64,000 nt of DNA, from positions 378,260,266 through 378,324,265 of the forward strand of contig NC_081407.1 of NCBI RefSeq assembly GCF_030272615.1, written 5' to 3'. This document shows positions 34,815 through 46,090 of the stretch, in pieces. This DNA is from Cryptomeria japonica (Eukaryota; Streptophyta; Pinopsida; Cupressales; Cupressaceae). The notes under the pieces were generated by a model that saw only the letters and a program-made list of their open reading frames with translations, was not told where the DNA came from and did no database searches. Every line of letters begins with the position of its first letter. The first letter of the stretch is position 1. The position numbers and the translations under genes are program-made.

Positions 34815-34975
34815 CTACTACCTTAAATATCTAAATAGATCTATCTAAAATACGCCAAGAGATATTACTCTTGAGGCACCTATTATAAAGTTTTATTGAT
34901 AATTGATAGGTGCCACAAGACTGATACCTCTTGACATATTTTAGATAGATGTATTAAGATATCTAGGCTAGTAGC
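34815..34975. repeat. Foldback element (MITE-like)
   Basis: Long imperfect inverted repeat: the arm starting CTACTACCTTAAATATCT pairs with the arm ending AGATATCTAGGCTAGTAG. The inner parts ATCTATCTAAAATA...GGCACCTAT pair with a few mismatches around a loop of about 20 bases. Total about 160 bp, with no coding capacity. A MITE or other foldback is possible. The target duplication was not resolved. Confidence 0.55.
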
Positions 34976-35762
34976 ATCCATAGTGCAACATGTAAAGTAT
35001 TAATTTATCACCTTTTTTATTTAAATAAAAAATTAATTATGCTTTACAAATCATGATGCATATCATATTCATTCAAATGTACACTAGGACTTCATTATTG
35101 ATGAGACATTTCATCTTTTAAACCAAAAATTTAATCTTAATTATTAACTATTCCTTGATCCCTTCTATTTTGTGTTATTTCCAATTGTCTTCATCTTCTT
35201 AGTGGAGATGTTAGTTCCTCTCGTGAATTATTATTTTCTATATGATTTTGAGAATCAACATCCATTATATTTTGAATTCTATCATTTGGTATTTGTAGCA
35301 CACTATTTATTGTAATGGAATTCATCCCTTCAAAACTAACCTCAACATTCCCATTAGATTGATGGTGAATTTGGACGTACTTATGATTGCACACTTGTAT
35401 TTGTTGTCTTTCTATCTCATTAAATTGGTTAGAATTCGTCATTATTTTCATTCTTCTCAATATATATTTTCCATCCTCGGGTGTTCATATAAGATGTGTT
35501 ATAATCTTATCTGCATGCTATCTCATTTTCACTTCAATCTCTTCCACTATTAGATTTTCCCTACATTTAACACTTCTTTCTCTATCATTTTAGTTTCAGC
35601 GATTCATTTCTTCTTCTTTTTATGCATCAATTATTTGTTCACATCATTCTCTCATATAATTTTGAGCATATTATTTCTCTTATTATTATTTTTTCTCTTT
35701 AGTTGTAAGACTTCTTACTTCCTCTTTTTGTGCATTTGCCATTTGTTCACATCATTTTTATT
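34976..35762. other. AT-rich, no recognisable feature
   Basis: Short open frames on both strands are low-complexity and overlap each other. Nothing recognised. Confidence 0.5.
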
Positions 35763-36000
35763 AAAAAAGAAGGACATTTCTATACCTTAACAGAAAAGAA
35801 AAAATAGGATAGGCTTGCACCAGAACAAGCTTCCACAAAGGCATGTAGAGAGAAGAGCTCACAAGTAGTGAGATGATCTAGAAAACACTAAAAAAAGAAA
35901 ACCCCATTTTAAAAAGAGGCTTTTGATTGGAGTCGTAACAGATGGGAATCGAAGTCCCAAGAAAATGAGACTACCTAATCAAAATAGAGGGGTTTAGGAA
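35763..36000 (-). repeat. LINE-like dispersed repeat, 3' fragment running into gap
   Basis: Matches 48860-49100 in the same orientation and the 3' end of copy 1 in reverse complement. It is cut by the assembly gap at 36001. Confidence 0.55.
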
Positions 36001-36500
36001 NNNNNNNNNNNNNNNNNNNNNNNNNNNNNNNNNNNNNNNNNNNNNNNNNNNNNNNNNNNNNNNNNNNNNNNNNNNNNNNNNNNNNNNNNNNNNNNNNNNN
36101 NNNNNNNNNNNNNNNNNNNNNNNNNNNNNNNNNNNNNNNNNNNNNNNNNNNNNNNNNNNNNNNNNNNNNNNNNNNNNNNNNNNNNNNNNNNNNNNNNNNN
36201 NNNNNNNNNNNNNNNNNNNNNNNNNNNNNNNNNNNNNNNNNNNNNNNNNNNNNNNNNNNNNNNNNNNNNNNNNNNNNNNNNNNNNNNNNNNNNNNNNNNN
36301 NNNNNNNNNNNNNNNNNNNNNNNNNNNNNNNNNNNNNNNNNNNNNNNNNNNNNNNNNNNNNNNNNNNNNNNNNNNNNNNNNNNNNNNNNNNNNNNNNNNN
36401 NNNNNNNNNNNNNNNNNNNNNNNNNNNNNNNNNNNNNNNNNNNNNNNNNNNNNNNNNNNNNNNNNNNNNNNNNNNNNNNNNNNNNNNNNNNNNNNNNNNN
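36001..36500. other. Assembly gap, 500 N
   Basis: Exactly 500 undetermined bases, which suggests a fixed-size scaffold gap of unknown true length. Open frames called through it have no meaning. Confidence 0.99.
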
Positions 36501-36829
36501 GCCATTTTTTTTGAAATTCCTCCAAATCCACCTCAAACAATTATTTATACAAAAGCATACAAAACATAATATCCAACTCATCTAATTTTAGGTTTGTGAA
36601 GAACTTTCCCAACCACTATCTTGATTTCTTACTGATTTTTACTTAAATTTGTAGATGTTCAAGAGAGTAAAAAGAAGGGTGTCATCAACTCATACTAATG
36701 TTTCTACAATAACAGCTATTATTCCCAAAACCAACCCTTTTCTGATAGAACTATTGATTTAAAATTTGGTGAATGCAACAAAAAAGATAAGGAACCTGGT
36801 GGTAAACAGATTTGTCATTGTGTTCGTTT

Positions 36830-36995
36830 ATTTGAAATATATTCTAGAGTACTTCATTGATTCAAAGATTTTGAAAGCTTGCATGCAAAATCCATTTTGT
36901 GCACATTCTGAAAACCTTTTTTTTCATTCATGAGCGGACGTCTCTCTTGAAGCATTTTGGTAAATAGTTCACCGGTTCTGTCTGTGCTTCCACAT
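36830..36995 (-). pseudogene. PPR protein relic (copy in arm A')
   Basis: Inverted copy of 2451-2620. The pieces KCFKRDVRS and, in another frame, the NGF...FKIFES type block are readable on the minus strand. Not functional. Confidence 0.45.
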
Positions 36996-37063
36996 TCTTC
37001 ATACTACGTAATTCCATGAGACTGCATTTCATTTTAGAACTTTTTTTTATATCTCTTATGGAG

Positions 37064-37233
37064 AAGGTAAAGAATGCTCGAAAATGGAGAATTTCTAACC
37101 TTCTTGACAAAGAGGTCCCACAAGGTTAGGAAATAAGGTTAGAAATGCTTCATTTTGGAGAATTCTTAACCTTTTTCCTTTTGAAGTTATGAATATGGGT
37201 TAAGAATGCTCGAAAATGAAGTATCCTTAACCT
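37064..37233 (-). repeat. Three tandem imperfect hairpins (copy in arm A')
   Basis: Inverted copy of 2218-2386, directly beside the solo LTR insertion at 37266. Confidence 0.65.
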
Positions 37234-37260
37234 TCTCTTACAAACACTATGATCTTGACC

Positions 37261-37265
37261 TCAAA
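37261..37265. repeat. Solo LTR target-site duplication, left (TCAAA)
   Basis: TCAAA here and at 41385-41389, identical. The unoccupied site in arm A reads GGTTTTTGAGGTC (2181-2193), with one copy of the complement TTTGA. Confidence 0.9.
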
Positions 37266-40200
37266 TGTAGTACCCCTTTTCGATCGGACTTATTAGACTG
37301 ACTTTGTGTTGCAGTTTACTATTCAGTTGACACTTTATTGCTTGACATTTTGCAGACGTATTTGATATTATTTCATGTTTATCTGGATATTGGATGCATG
37401 AGTTATTTTCAGTATTGGTGATTTCTAGTATTTCATGGATTATTGCTTGTACTGACATCTTACTTTATCTAGGCGATGTGTCATATATATGTTGCGTGTT
37501 TGCTATTGTATTGGATGCAAGGGGACGATTTTCCTTCACTCGTTTCGATGAGACAGGGAACGTCACGATTCTCCTTCATCGGTTTGCGTGCCGTGTATTA
37601 TATATTTATATGCATGTATGTGTGCTTCGATGATGCAGGATATTGCAGGTACAAGTACCGGGTAGGTACGGGGTATCGTCTCCACCTGGCTTCACAGGTC
37701 TGAGCGTACCTTATATGTCCGATGGGAGTGGAGGAGATAGCTTTTGACCCTAGTCCTTACCTCAGTCTATTCTTGTGAGTGTCATCAATCGGTCGTTCAT
37801 CCCTTTTGTTCGAATTTCGAGTCTTTTTACTTTACCTCGATTTGTGTGCCATAGTGGTTCGATTATTTATTTAAAGTATAAGTTGTCATTATTTGTTGGC
37901 TTGAGCGATTTATTCCTTATTATGCCTTTATGTCTTGAATCAAGCTCAATTGATTAGTTTATTAGATTTTAACTTTTAGTTGTTTATTTTGGAAAAGTAA
38001 TCATGTTTAGATCCAACGGAAGAAGTAGAATAAATAGAGTTAATTGCTTTTAATATATGCAAATAAAGCTAACTCATTGTTTTCCTATTTAGTTGAAAAG
38101 TTGTTTTAATTGCTATATATGAAAAATGTAATTTTAAAAAAAAAAGGGAATTCTCATTTATTTGTTTTTGAGGAATATGAAAAAGAAAAAAGAAAGTCAA
38201 TTGTTTGATTTTAATGTTATTTTTAAATAGAAAATATTGCAACCTAGAAAATTAGGTTAAAACATTGTCTTACTAATTTACCTTGGAGGAGATTTTGGGG
38301 GATATGCTTGTTTGGAGGAGGAAAAAGAAATTCTGGAAAAAAAAATTGCTTGAAAGGTGGATTTGGGTTTTGAACTAGTTGGGAATCCTGCTGAAGCATA
38401 CAACTCCTTCTTGGAAATCTTAGAGGTTGGTTGAATCCTTGTTTATTTTAACAAAAAATCCTTGCTTTCTTCCAATTCTCTGTTTATTGTTTAAAAGCTT
38501 GATTTATGAATTTTAGGTGTTGAGTGTTTGCTTGCCATGGGTTTGTGGAAGAAGGATTCTATCAATTTGTTATCAAAATTCAAACTCAAACTCTCTCCAA
38601 GTAGTTTCATAACTTAATTTATGTTGTTTCATTTTTGCTTGTGCAAGAAATTCTTGGTTTGTTTTGCTGTTTGTAATTGGAAATATTGTTGGGTTTTAGT
38701 AGTGTTATGCTGGCAAAATTTTGCCAAGCATTTATAAAATACCTCTCCCTGGTAATTTTCAGTTTAAAAATGATGATTATGAGTTAATTTTTCTTGTTCA
38801 TGCTTGTTGGGAGCAAATAAACTCAATTGGGGATTGGGGATTAAGTTTATTCCCATTTAATTTAATTTTTAGAGTGAACTGGGCTGATTTGGGTGAAATT
38901 TTATTGTCTCTGTTTTGTCTCAGAAGTTTTTTTATTTGCTGGTAAAAATTGACATTACCAGTGACTTTTATAATTTATCTTTTTGGTTGTATGTTTGTTA
39001 AAAAAAATGATGTGGCTGGGGAATTATTTGTTAATTTTGTTCTAACAGAGATTTCCACCTCTGTCTCTATTAATAGATTCTTTTATTTGGTCTCAGACGT
39101 TTTTATTAAAAAAAACGGAATTTAATCTTTTATCAAAACAAAAAAATAATTTGAAAACAAAAAAAATTTAAGAGATTGGGATTGGGGGCGGTGGCGGGGA
39201 GCTGGGCTCAACCCAGCCCACGCACCCCCTTTCCCTGCAGCCTCGTTGCATTCCCCAGCTTGGGGTTAGTAGCAGCGCTGCTTTCCCCAAGTCTGAGGAT
39301 GCAGCAAGCACTGCATTCCCCAGCTTCGGAATAGCAGCACATGCTGCCGTAGGTGCTTTGGGCCCCATGTTGTTTTGTTTAAAATTTGTTTTTTTTTTAT
39401 ATTTTTTTTTAGTTTAAAAAAAAAAAAGAAAAGTAACAATATAATATTGTTAGTGGTTAAAACATCATCAATAAAATTCTTTTTTTAATATTAAATAATA
39501 ATATATTGTTATTTAACAATAATAATAATATGTTATTATTTAATATTAAATAATAATATTAAAGTTAATTGTTAGATTATAATGATATTAAGGTTAATTA
39601 TAATTCCTCGATTTAGTGATTAGAATTTAATTGCCTTGTATTTTGAAAATAAATAAAATGATATGGAGGTTAGTATTAACGTTTGGAATAAAGGAGAAAG
39701 TGGGTTAAAATTAATAATAATGACCGTTACCCAAGTATTGTAATATAACCATATGATGATTGTATTCGACGAATAGGTGCTATTTTGGAAGTATTTTATA
39801 TTAGCTTGTATATATTTGTTTAATTTGATTTAAGTGTTGACTTGGTTATAGTCGAATTGAGAAAATTGTAATTTTATCATCATCAACTGGTTAGGGGTTT
39901 AAAATTGTAAATGTGGTTCCAATTCAACCTTTTTAGACATGTGACTTCATCATTTCTTTATGTTAAATAGATGCGATGTCTTTAATTCAAGAAATCCTTA
40001 TTGCGAGCATTTTATGCTGTTGACTGCTTAAAGAAAGATTGCTTGTGTAGGATCTTGTGTCTTAATAATTGCAGTCTAGTTGTTTTAAGGTTGTTGCATT
40101 ATGTTTAAAATTGTCATTATGTTGTCGATGTTTACCCTTAGTCAGGTGTCATTGTTAAAACCTTGAGGAAGTGAGCTATTATGTGTTATGTCCCTAATGG

Positions 40201-41384
40201 TCAACCCTGGGTTTGTGACTGTGAGTCCTTCACCTGTGTATGTCTGGATAATTTATGGTTGTCAGCCCCACCATAGAGTTCTCATAGATAGTCTTATCCA
40301 GTTAGTGACCTAGTAGAGAGAGTGGCTTTTGGGCGGGGGTCGTACCCAAAGTGGATGGCAGGATAACCCCTCGAAAGTCAACTATTAAGTGATAACCTAA
40401 TAATTTGATTAGGGGGTGGGTAGTTATTAATTTAATTAAGATAATGTACCCCATACACGGTTGAGTGCTTGTATAGGCTCAAGGTGTTTGGGAAGGCCTA
40501 GAATGGCAAACCTACCACCTTGTCCTCACGAAAGGATGGTAGGGTCCGTATGATGCTTAGATGGAGCCGGGGGTTCGGGAGAGGTTACCAGGATAACCCA
40601 AGATGGGGGCCGGGACCTATGGAGACCTACCTAGGGTAACCATCTTAAGCCATGTGATGACACTCTCTCTCTAGGGTTGCTAGTGTTTTGTGATTCGAGT
40701 CACTTGTGTACTACGGAGTCATGTGTACTGTTGTACTTTTCTTGCTTGCTTGAGGGTCTTCTGCTATCTCCTAGCACGGTGGGGTGGTTCCATTATGGGA
40801 TCACATGGTCGGGTGGTAGTGCCACTTCCCATCGGATATCTTGTTCCTACCTTCATGCAAGGATTGGCTTAGCCGGTGCATCTTGGTTCTTGCTTCGTGT
40901 AGCACTCATGTTCTTGATGTTGTACCTTTGAGGCCCGTGTGGTCATTGTATCAGCAATTTGTAACCTTTGTACTTTATTGTTCGATGGAAGCCATGTAAT
41001 TTATAGAATGTTGTAATTTAAGTTCTTGGAATATATGTTGTTTCAATTATCTTTCTTATTATGTATAAATGAATCATTGGAAGTATATATATTGTAATTC
41101 TTTAAACCTATCTTTTGGAGATCAATTTATGAATGTGAGTTATTTAATCGTTATTGGCTTCCCCTAATTTTAGATGGATGATTGGATTAATATTGTGATG
41201 TAGTTTTTATTAGAAGTGATCTTCATTGGTAACTCTTTAGGATGTAATGATAGTCTTCCGCTTATGTTATTTATTGTGCAAGTTATGAGTAATTCATTTA
41301 ATCTTTAAAAAAAAAAAAATTTATTGCGCCTTTTAGTTGCCTTGTTGTGTTGCTATCCTTTAGGGTTCCTGGCGGGGCATTACA
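37266..41384 (+). mobile_element. Solo LTR of the chromovirus family (4.1 kb)
   Basis: It begins TGTAGTACCCC and ends GGGGCATTACA, the same ends as the LTRs at 13456 and 22261 but on the + strand. Full-length match with more divergence and small indels (4,119 bp against 3,908 bp). No internal region, PBS or polypurine tract follows either end, and the 5-bp flanks are identical. It therefore arose by LTR-LTR recombination of a complete element. Because arm A lacks it, the insertion came after the A/A' duplication. Confidence 0.92.
39180..39365. repeat. GC-rich hairpin block in the solo LTR
   Basis: Diverged equivalent of 24079-24221. GCAGCGCTGC-type and GCATTCCCCAGC motifs recur, with an extra GCATTCCCCAGC unit compared with the other LTRs. 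Confidence 0.6.
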
Positions 41385-42003
41385 TCAAAAACCATCGAAC
41401 ATGAAGGAGAACAAAGGGGAAATGGAAATGACATTTTTAGATAAAATTCTCCCTCAAATTACCACAAATATTAAAATAATTTAAAATATTAAATTATCTT
41501 TTGAAAAATAATTTAATATTTTAAATTTAATATGCAAACTTAGGAAAACTAACCATAACTTTCAAATGGTAAGAAATTAAGCTCCGAAATTTAAAGCACA
41601 CATTTATGGTAGGGAAATAAGAAAAGGTAATAATTTATTCCTCATGAAAATACCTAGGATGAGAGATTTTAATCATTTTTGGGCAAGGGACATCAAAATT
41701 TGAAAGTTTAATATATGATAAACTATGAACTGGGTTCAGACGAAAATTGGCCACATAACACATAATGATGCAAAGGACATGTATATGAAATGATTTACCT
41801 TAATTATTTGTAACTTCCAAAATTCCTCCATTTTTCATAATTTGATTGACAAGGACCTTAGATCACATGCTCATTGCTTGCACATAGACACATATTTGGG
41901 CCTTCATTCAACATTGAGACTGATATGAAGTTAAAATTTCAGGTATCCCAAATATGGGGGCAACAACTAGCTATGACTGGGGACAAGGACTGCAAAGGAT
42001 GCA

Positions 42004-42063
42004 GGATGAACCCAAAATCTCTGGCTCGCAGTCTAGTGCACTATCCATTGGGCAATAGAGTCA
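42004..42063 (-). other. tRNA-Arg-like relic (copy in arm A')
   Basis: Inverted copy of 1512-1580. The minus strand reads GACTCTATTGCCCAATGG, then a GCG anticodon-type loop, then GGGTTCATCC. Not a working tRNA. Confidence 0.4.
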
Positions 42064-42220
42064 AGAAGAAACAACATAGGCAATAGCCGGAGAAATCGGA
42101 CACAAACCAAAAATGGGATGAACACAACAAAACTTATAACTAAATTATGCACATAGTAGGCAAATCCCATCTCAAAGCTCTCCACGATGTTCATACAAAA
42201 CCATTCACAGGCTGACCGAA

Positions 42221-43357
42221 CTAGGCACCTGTGCAAAAATATGGCGAGCGTCCATGTGAAACCTGTAAGATTAGTGAGCTGGCAAGATCAACATGTATAA
42301 GATGAGAAAAAAATTTGGACAGTGAACCAAACAACCATCTCTCATCATAAATTTGTAGGCTCTCTTCAAGTATTGGGGTACCACTTTGAACTTTATTGAC
42401 AATTTGTGAAATATTCTCAAGCATACCCATATCCTCTATCTGAAGATCCCTCTGATAGTCTGGTTTACAATAAATTAATCCACAAATCGGACAACCTTCA
42501 TATAATCTATGATGTGAAGAAACTTGAGTAGACATAACCATTGAATCATGTTCAAGAATTTCATCTTGAAAATCATCTGTATAAATACGCTTATCTGAAA
42601 ACAAAGGATTGAGGTACACACTTTTACTATAGGAGAAGTCATCATTTGAAGCCTTCAAACAACAATCTGAAATACAAACATTATGAGAATTAACTTCATT
42701 GATTTCCTTCATTAGATCATCCATTACCTCATTTATCTCTGCATTTTCGGTATAATTCCCAAAACTATCCCCTTGAATAAGGATGTCTTCTTGATCCAAA
42801 TATTCAAAAGGAGGATTTCTTTGAACCTTGAATACTTCATAAGGCATAGATTGCAATTCCATAAAAATAGGGATATTTATTGATATACCTACATGGATTT
42901 CATATTCAACCCTCGCATAGATATTTGCATTAATTTTTGTGCTCTCTTGTCCCAATGATTCCTCTTCATCACACTCTTCATGAAATTTGAAAACTTTATA
43001 CTCAGGTGACATGCATGATAAAGAGTGGATTCTCGATGGTTCAAATTCTTTCACTTGAGGCTGATCTAGAAATTCAGTAAACGTCTCCATTTTTGAAGAT
43101 AAAGAATATGTCTGCAAAATTTTACTTATGCTTCCTTCTCTATTGGTCATATCCATACAAGATTGTTCACTAGGTATTATACCTTTGATTTCCTTGAAAA
43201 AGTTTTCATCTTGAACTGTCGGTGATGGATGAATGAGAATATCTTCTCCACGTAGAAAGTCATCATCATAAGACTTGAGACACCAAGCTGGAATGAAAAC
43301 TATAGGGGATTCTTCTTTATGCATGTCTTCATCGTCATTTTCAAGCTTCGGTTGCAT
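42221..43357 (-). CDS. Acidic ORF of unknown function, in frame after Copia protease (378 aa)
   Basis: A 378-residue open frame from ATG 43355-43357. It is rich in D and E and has no transmembrane segment or catalytic motif that I recognise. A CPICGLIYC segment near residue 290 could be a lone cysteine pair set, not a clear zinc finger. It lies in the same frame as the upstream gag and protease, separated from the protease only by a TAA and 51 bases. In a normal Copia element integrase and RT would follow here; none is seen. The decayed left copy (428-1353) shows it is part of the duplicated block. It may be a captured host segment or an extra ORF of a non-autonomous element. Whether it is expressed is unknown. 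Confidence 0.45.
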   Translation of the reverse strand: MQPKLENDDEDMHKEESPIVFIPAWCLKSYDDDFLRGEDILIHPSPTVQDENFFKEIKGIIPSEQSCMDMTNREGSISKILQTYSLSSKMETFTEFLDQPQVKEFEPSRIHSLSCMSPEYKVFKFHEECDEEESLGQESTKINANIYARVEYEIHVGISINIPIFMELQSMPYEVFKVQRNPPFEYLDQEDILIQGDSFGNYTENAEINEVMDDLMKEINEVNSHNVCISDCCLKASNDDFSYSKSVYLNPLFSDKRIYTDDFQDEILEHDSMVMSTQVSSHHRLYEGCPICGLIYCKPDYQRDLQIEDMGMLENISQIVNKVQSGTPILEESLQIYDERWLFGSLSKFFSHLIHVDLASSLILQVSHGRSPYFCTGA

Positions 43358-43408
43358 GCATGTCTGAAAAGAATTTGAATCATCATCTTCAAGCTCTTTG
43401 TTTTCAAG

Positions 43409-43864
43409 TTAACAGAAGACTTTTTCTTTTCTTTGACAATCTTCATAGTGCTCATGGCATTTTGTCGCAATGATAGCTCTAGTCTCCAAGTCTCTAATGA
43501 AAACTGACTCAGGTGTGAACTCCACAACTCTCTTAGTTGTGGCATGTGTGATTTGATAGATAGAAAGGAGATTGTTTGTCAAGTGGCATACACACAACAC
43601 CTCATTGAAGGAGTTATCCCCAATGTCAATAGATCCTTTCCCAATCACATCCATATATGTATGATTGCCCATCAAAATTTGTGGCATGGTACAAGGCTCA
43701 AATGTAGAGAACATAGACTGTAAAGATGCCATATGATGAGAAGCCCCTGAATCTAGAAGCCATCTCTCTGAATCATGACTAATAGAAGCACATAGAGCTT
43801 TTACTTTTCTTGTTCCAAAAGAGCGAGTCTTCCCACTTGTAGAAGCCATGAACGCTTTCCCTTT
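43409..43864 (-). pseudogene. Copia-type protease region
   Basis: The minus strand has a short linker and then WLLDSGASHHMA, the aspartic protease signature of Ty1/Copia. NHTYMDVIGKGSIDIG and LCVCHLTNNLLSIYQIT follow, as in the usual protease-to-GAG_pre-integrase stretch. It is in frame with gag but separated by TGA (43865-43867), which is one C-to-T change from CGA. It ends at TAA 43409-43411, before any integrase. Confidence 0.8.
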
Positions 43865-44803
43865 TCATTTTGAATGTGAGGAAGTGGAAGTTGATGAATC
43901 ATCCTTCTTGTAGATATTAGGCACATCAATGTTATGCTTTTTGATGATATGTGTGAGCTCATCAATCTTCTTAGAATGGCAACGATGCTCCTCATGACCA
44001 AAATTTTTACAATAGGCACAAGTAGGTCTCTCCCTCTTTGGTGAATTATCCCTCTTGGAAGAGGATGTATCTCCTTGTTGTGGAGAGGATGATGCTTTGT
44101 CCTTACGCTTTGATTGCCATTTCTTCTTGTTTGAGTTGTCCTTTCCTTGATTTCCTTTGTTCCCTTGATTTGCCACTAATGATTGAGACTTAGAAGCCTT
44201 AAGAATGCCCATGCTTATAAACTTAGTTTGTTCCATCATCAACATTTCATTGAAAGCATCAAATGTAGGCATTGTGTAGCTTGAACCCATTGTCAAACTA
44301 TGGGTTTGGAAACTAGAAACAAATGTTGCATATTCTTGTGGAAGCTTGCCTATCAAGTTGAATATCAATTGAGTATCCTTCTTATCAATGCCACAATCTT
44401 TGAGTTGTTCCCTCAACACATTTGCCTTAGTGACATAATCTTGTATAGTATCAAAGTTCTTGGGATCCAACATGGTGAGATCACTATCAATTTGATATCC
44501 CCTAATCTCATCAACTTGATTATATAAGTCTTGAAACTTTTGCCAAGCATCCTTGATTAGAGTACATTTATCAATATGAAAAATGAGATCCTTTGATACA
44601 TACTTTCTTAAGGTACCAATTGCCATGATATTTTTAGTGAGCCAATCCAAGTGACCAACTGGATCAACCTTAGGATCAGTGGGAGCAACAATAGTTCCAT
44701 CAATGTAATAAGTTAGTCCTTTTTCCATAAGTTTACTCCATGCATCAATTTTCCAAGTAGCATAATTATGAGGAGTTAAGAGAGGAAACTTAGAAGAACC
44801 CAT
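43865..44803 (-). CDS. Copia-type Gag (312 aa)
   Basis: The start is taken at ATG 44803, giving MGSSKFPLLTPHNYATWKID; the upstream in-frame TTG is not a eukaryotic start. The gag core (UBN2/retrotran_gag type) covers roughly residues 1-200, with the NYATWK block at the front. A lysine-rich linker follows, then a CCHC knuckle CAYCKNFGHEEHRC near residue 265. The protein would form the packaging particle. The frame is intact to TGA 43865, which replaces an expected Arg codon before the protease. It is therefore either a free Gag ORF or the front of an interrupted polyprotein. Confidence 0.8.
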   Translation of the reverse strand: MGSSKFPLLTPHNYATWKIDAWSKLMEKGLTYYIDGTIVAPTDPKVDPVGHLDWLTKNIMAIGTLRKYVSKDLIFHIDKCTLIKDAWQKFQDLYNQVDEIRGYQIDSDLTMLDPKNFDTIQDYVTKANVLREQLKDCGIDKKDTQLIFNLIGKLPQEYATFVSSFQTHSLTMGSSYTMPTFDAFNEMLMMEQTKFISMGILKASKSQSLVANQGNKGNQGKDNSNKKKWQSKRKDKASSSPQQGDTSSSKRDNSPKRERPTCAYCKNFGHEEHRCHSKKIDELTHIIKKHNIDVPNIYKKDDSSTSTSSHSK

Positions 44804-45616
44804 AGCAGCAAAAAGGAAGGAACACAATAGTACAAAAGCACAAGAGACACCCCCCCAAATTCACTCAATCAAAGTACCCCCAAAAAAGATGATTTTGGCA
44901 CTTTATATGTAGTGCGTGTATAATAGGCCACTTGAAAAACAAGGCAAAGTGGACTTCTGATTTCAATTTACAACTTCTCAAAATGAGATCTAAGAGACTT
45001 CAACAAATACTGCTAGTGATCTAAATTGAGATCCAAGCAAAATGCAAGTACCAAATATGCCAAAAATGGCCAAATAATGAAAGTACAATTTTTACTTAAA
45101 ATTACTACAAACAAATGGCAGATTATGAAAGTATATGAAAAAATATACACTTTCAACAAAAATGGCACCTGAAAAGAAGTCCATATGAGCCCAAATGAAG
45201 CCTCCAAAGTTGTAAAAATTGAGATTTCATGATTTCTGAAAAACCTTTATCTAAGAAATAGAAAAATCCTGCACCATTGTACAGATCACAAAATTCTACG
45301 CCAAAACAAAAAAAATTGCTTGAAAAAATGAGTCCGGATGAGTGAGATATCGCTATTTGAAAAATGCCTGCAAAATTATGATTTTTAGAAAATTTCTGCC
45401 GCAGCGTCAAACTTCAAATGCCTCTAGATTTCGCCTCCGAAGTCCGATTTGGATGAAACAAAAGGCAAAACTAACTTTCTTGGTCCTCCTCAATCCAATG
45501 GTAACCTCAGATTTGACCCATCAAGCTTCAATAATAACCTACAATAGAAAACTCAAAAATACACAATACCAAATAGCATCAATTTCTCTGAATTAGCAAA
45601 CCAATGACACTCTAAT
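44804..45616 (-). other. Copia 5' untranslated region
   Basis: About 800 bases between PBS and gag on the minus strand. No conserved ORF. An A-rich and C-rich run lies just before the gag start. Confidence 0.5.
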
Positions 45617-45629
45617 GGATCTGATACCA
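45617..45629 (-). promoter_or_regulatory. Copia primer-binding site (tRNA-iMet type)
   Basis: Minus strand TGGTATCAGATCC directly abuts the LTR-like sequence ending in CACA. This is the common iMet-type primer site of plant Copia elements. Confidence 0.8.
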
Positions 45630-45904
45630 TGTGAGATTTTACACTATCTATGTATATAAGAGGATTACATCAAATATATCAACAATTACAAGATACAAAG
45701 AGGTGTGGCACATTATGAAAGTGCGAGTACAACATTGCTCATGCAAGAGCATACAACATGATAGTGCAAATCTGGAAACATGAAGATGATGCCACCAAAA
45801 AGCCCTGTAGAATATTACAGAAAAAGATGCCTTCGATTGGGATGTGGCCAAGAGATATAAAGGAGCAAATCAACCCCGCACTGCAAGATAGGTGTGAAGA
45901 GACA
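45630..45904 (-). repeat. Copia 5' LTR, probable
   Basis: The inner end (TGTGAGATTTTACAC on +) is fixed by the PBS. The outer end near 45904 is a guess from a TGTCTC start on the minus strand. No 3' LTR was found, so the element is truncated or recombined. Confidence 0.5.
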
Positions 45905-46090
45905 AGAAAAAAAGTGTTCCCAGTTTGACTTATTAAATGATGTTTGTGTTTTTAAAAGATTTTAAAAATCTAAATAAAAACAATTATTATTCCCATGCAA
46001 AAAATGACTTTATTAAAAAATAAACTTTATGCAAAAAAAACTTTATTGAACAATTATTATGCCCATGTAAAAAAAACTTTATTTAAAAAT

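Larger units (their letters stand above)
36501..43577 (-). repeat. Arm A' of a long duplicated block
   Basis: Reverse complement of 1-2946, enlarged by a solo LTR of the chromovirus family. Its inner end coincides with the N gap. It contains a PPR relic (36830-36995), three hairpins (37064-37233), a tRNA-like relic (42004-42063), the acidic ORF (42221-43357) and the protease tail. Confidence 0.9.

Noticed and set aside
35971..36581. Three long open frames across 36001-36500
   Set aside because: They are translations of N bases in the assembly gap.
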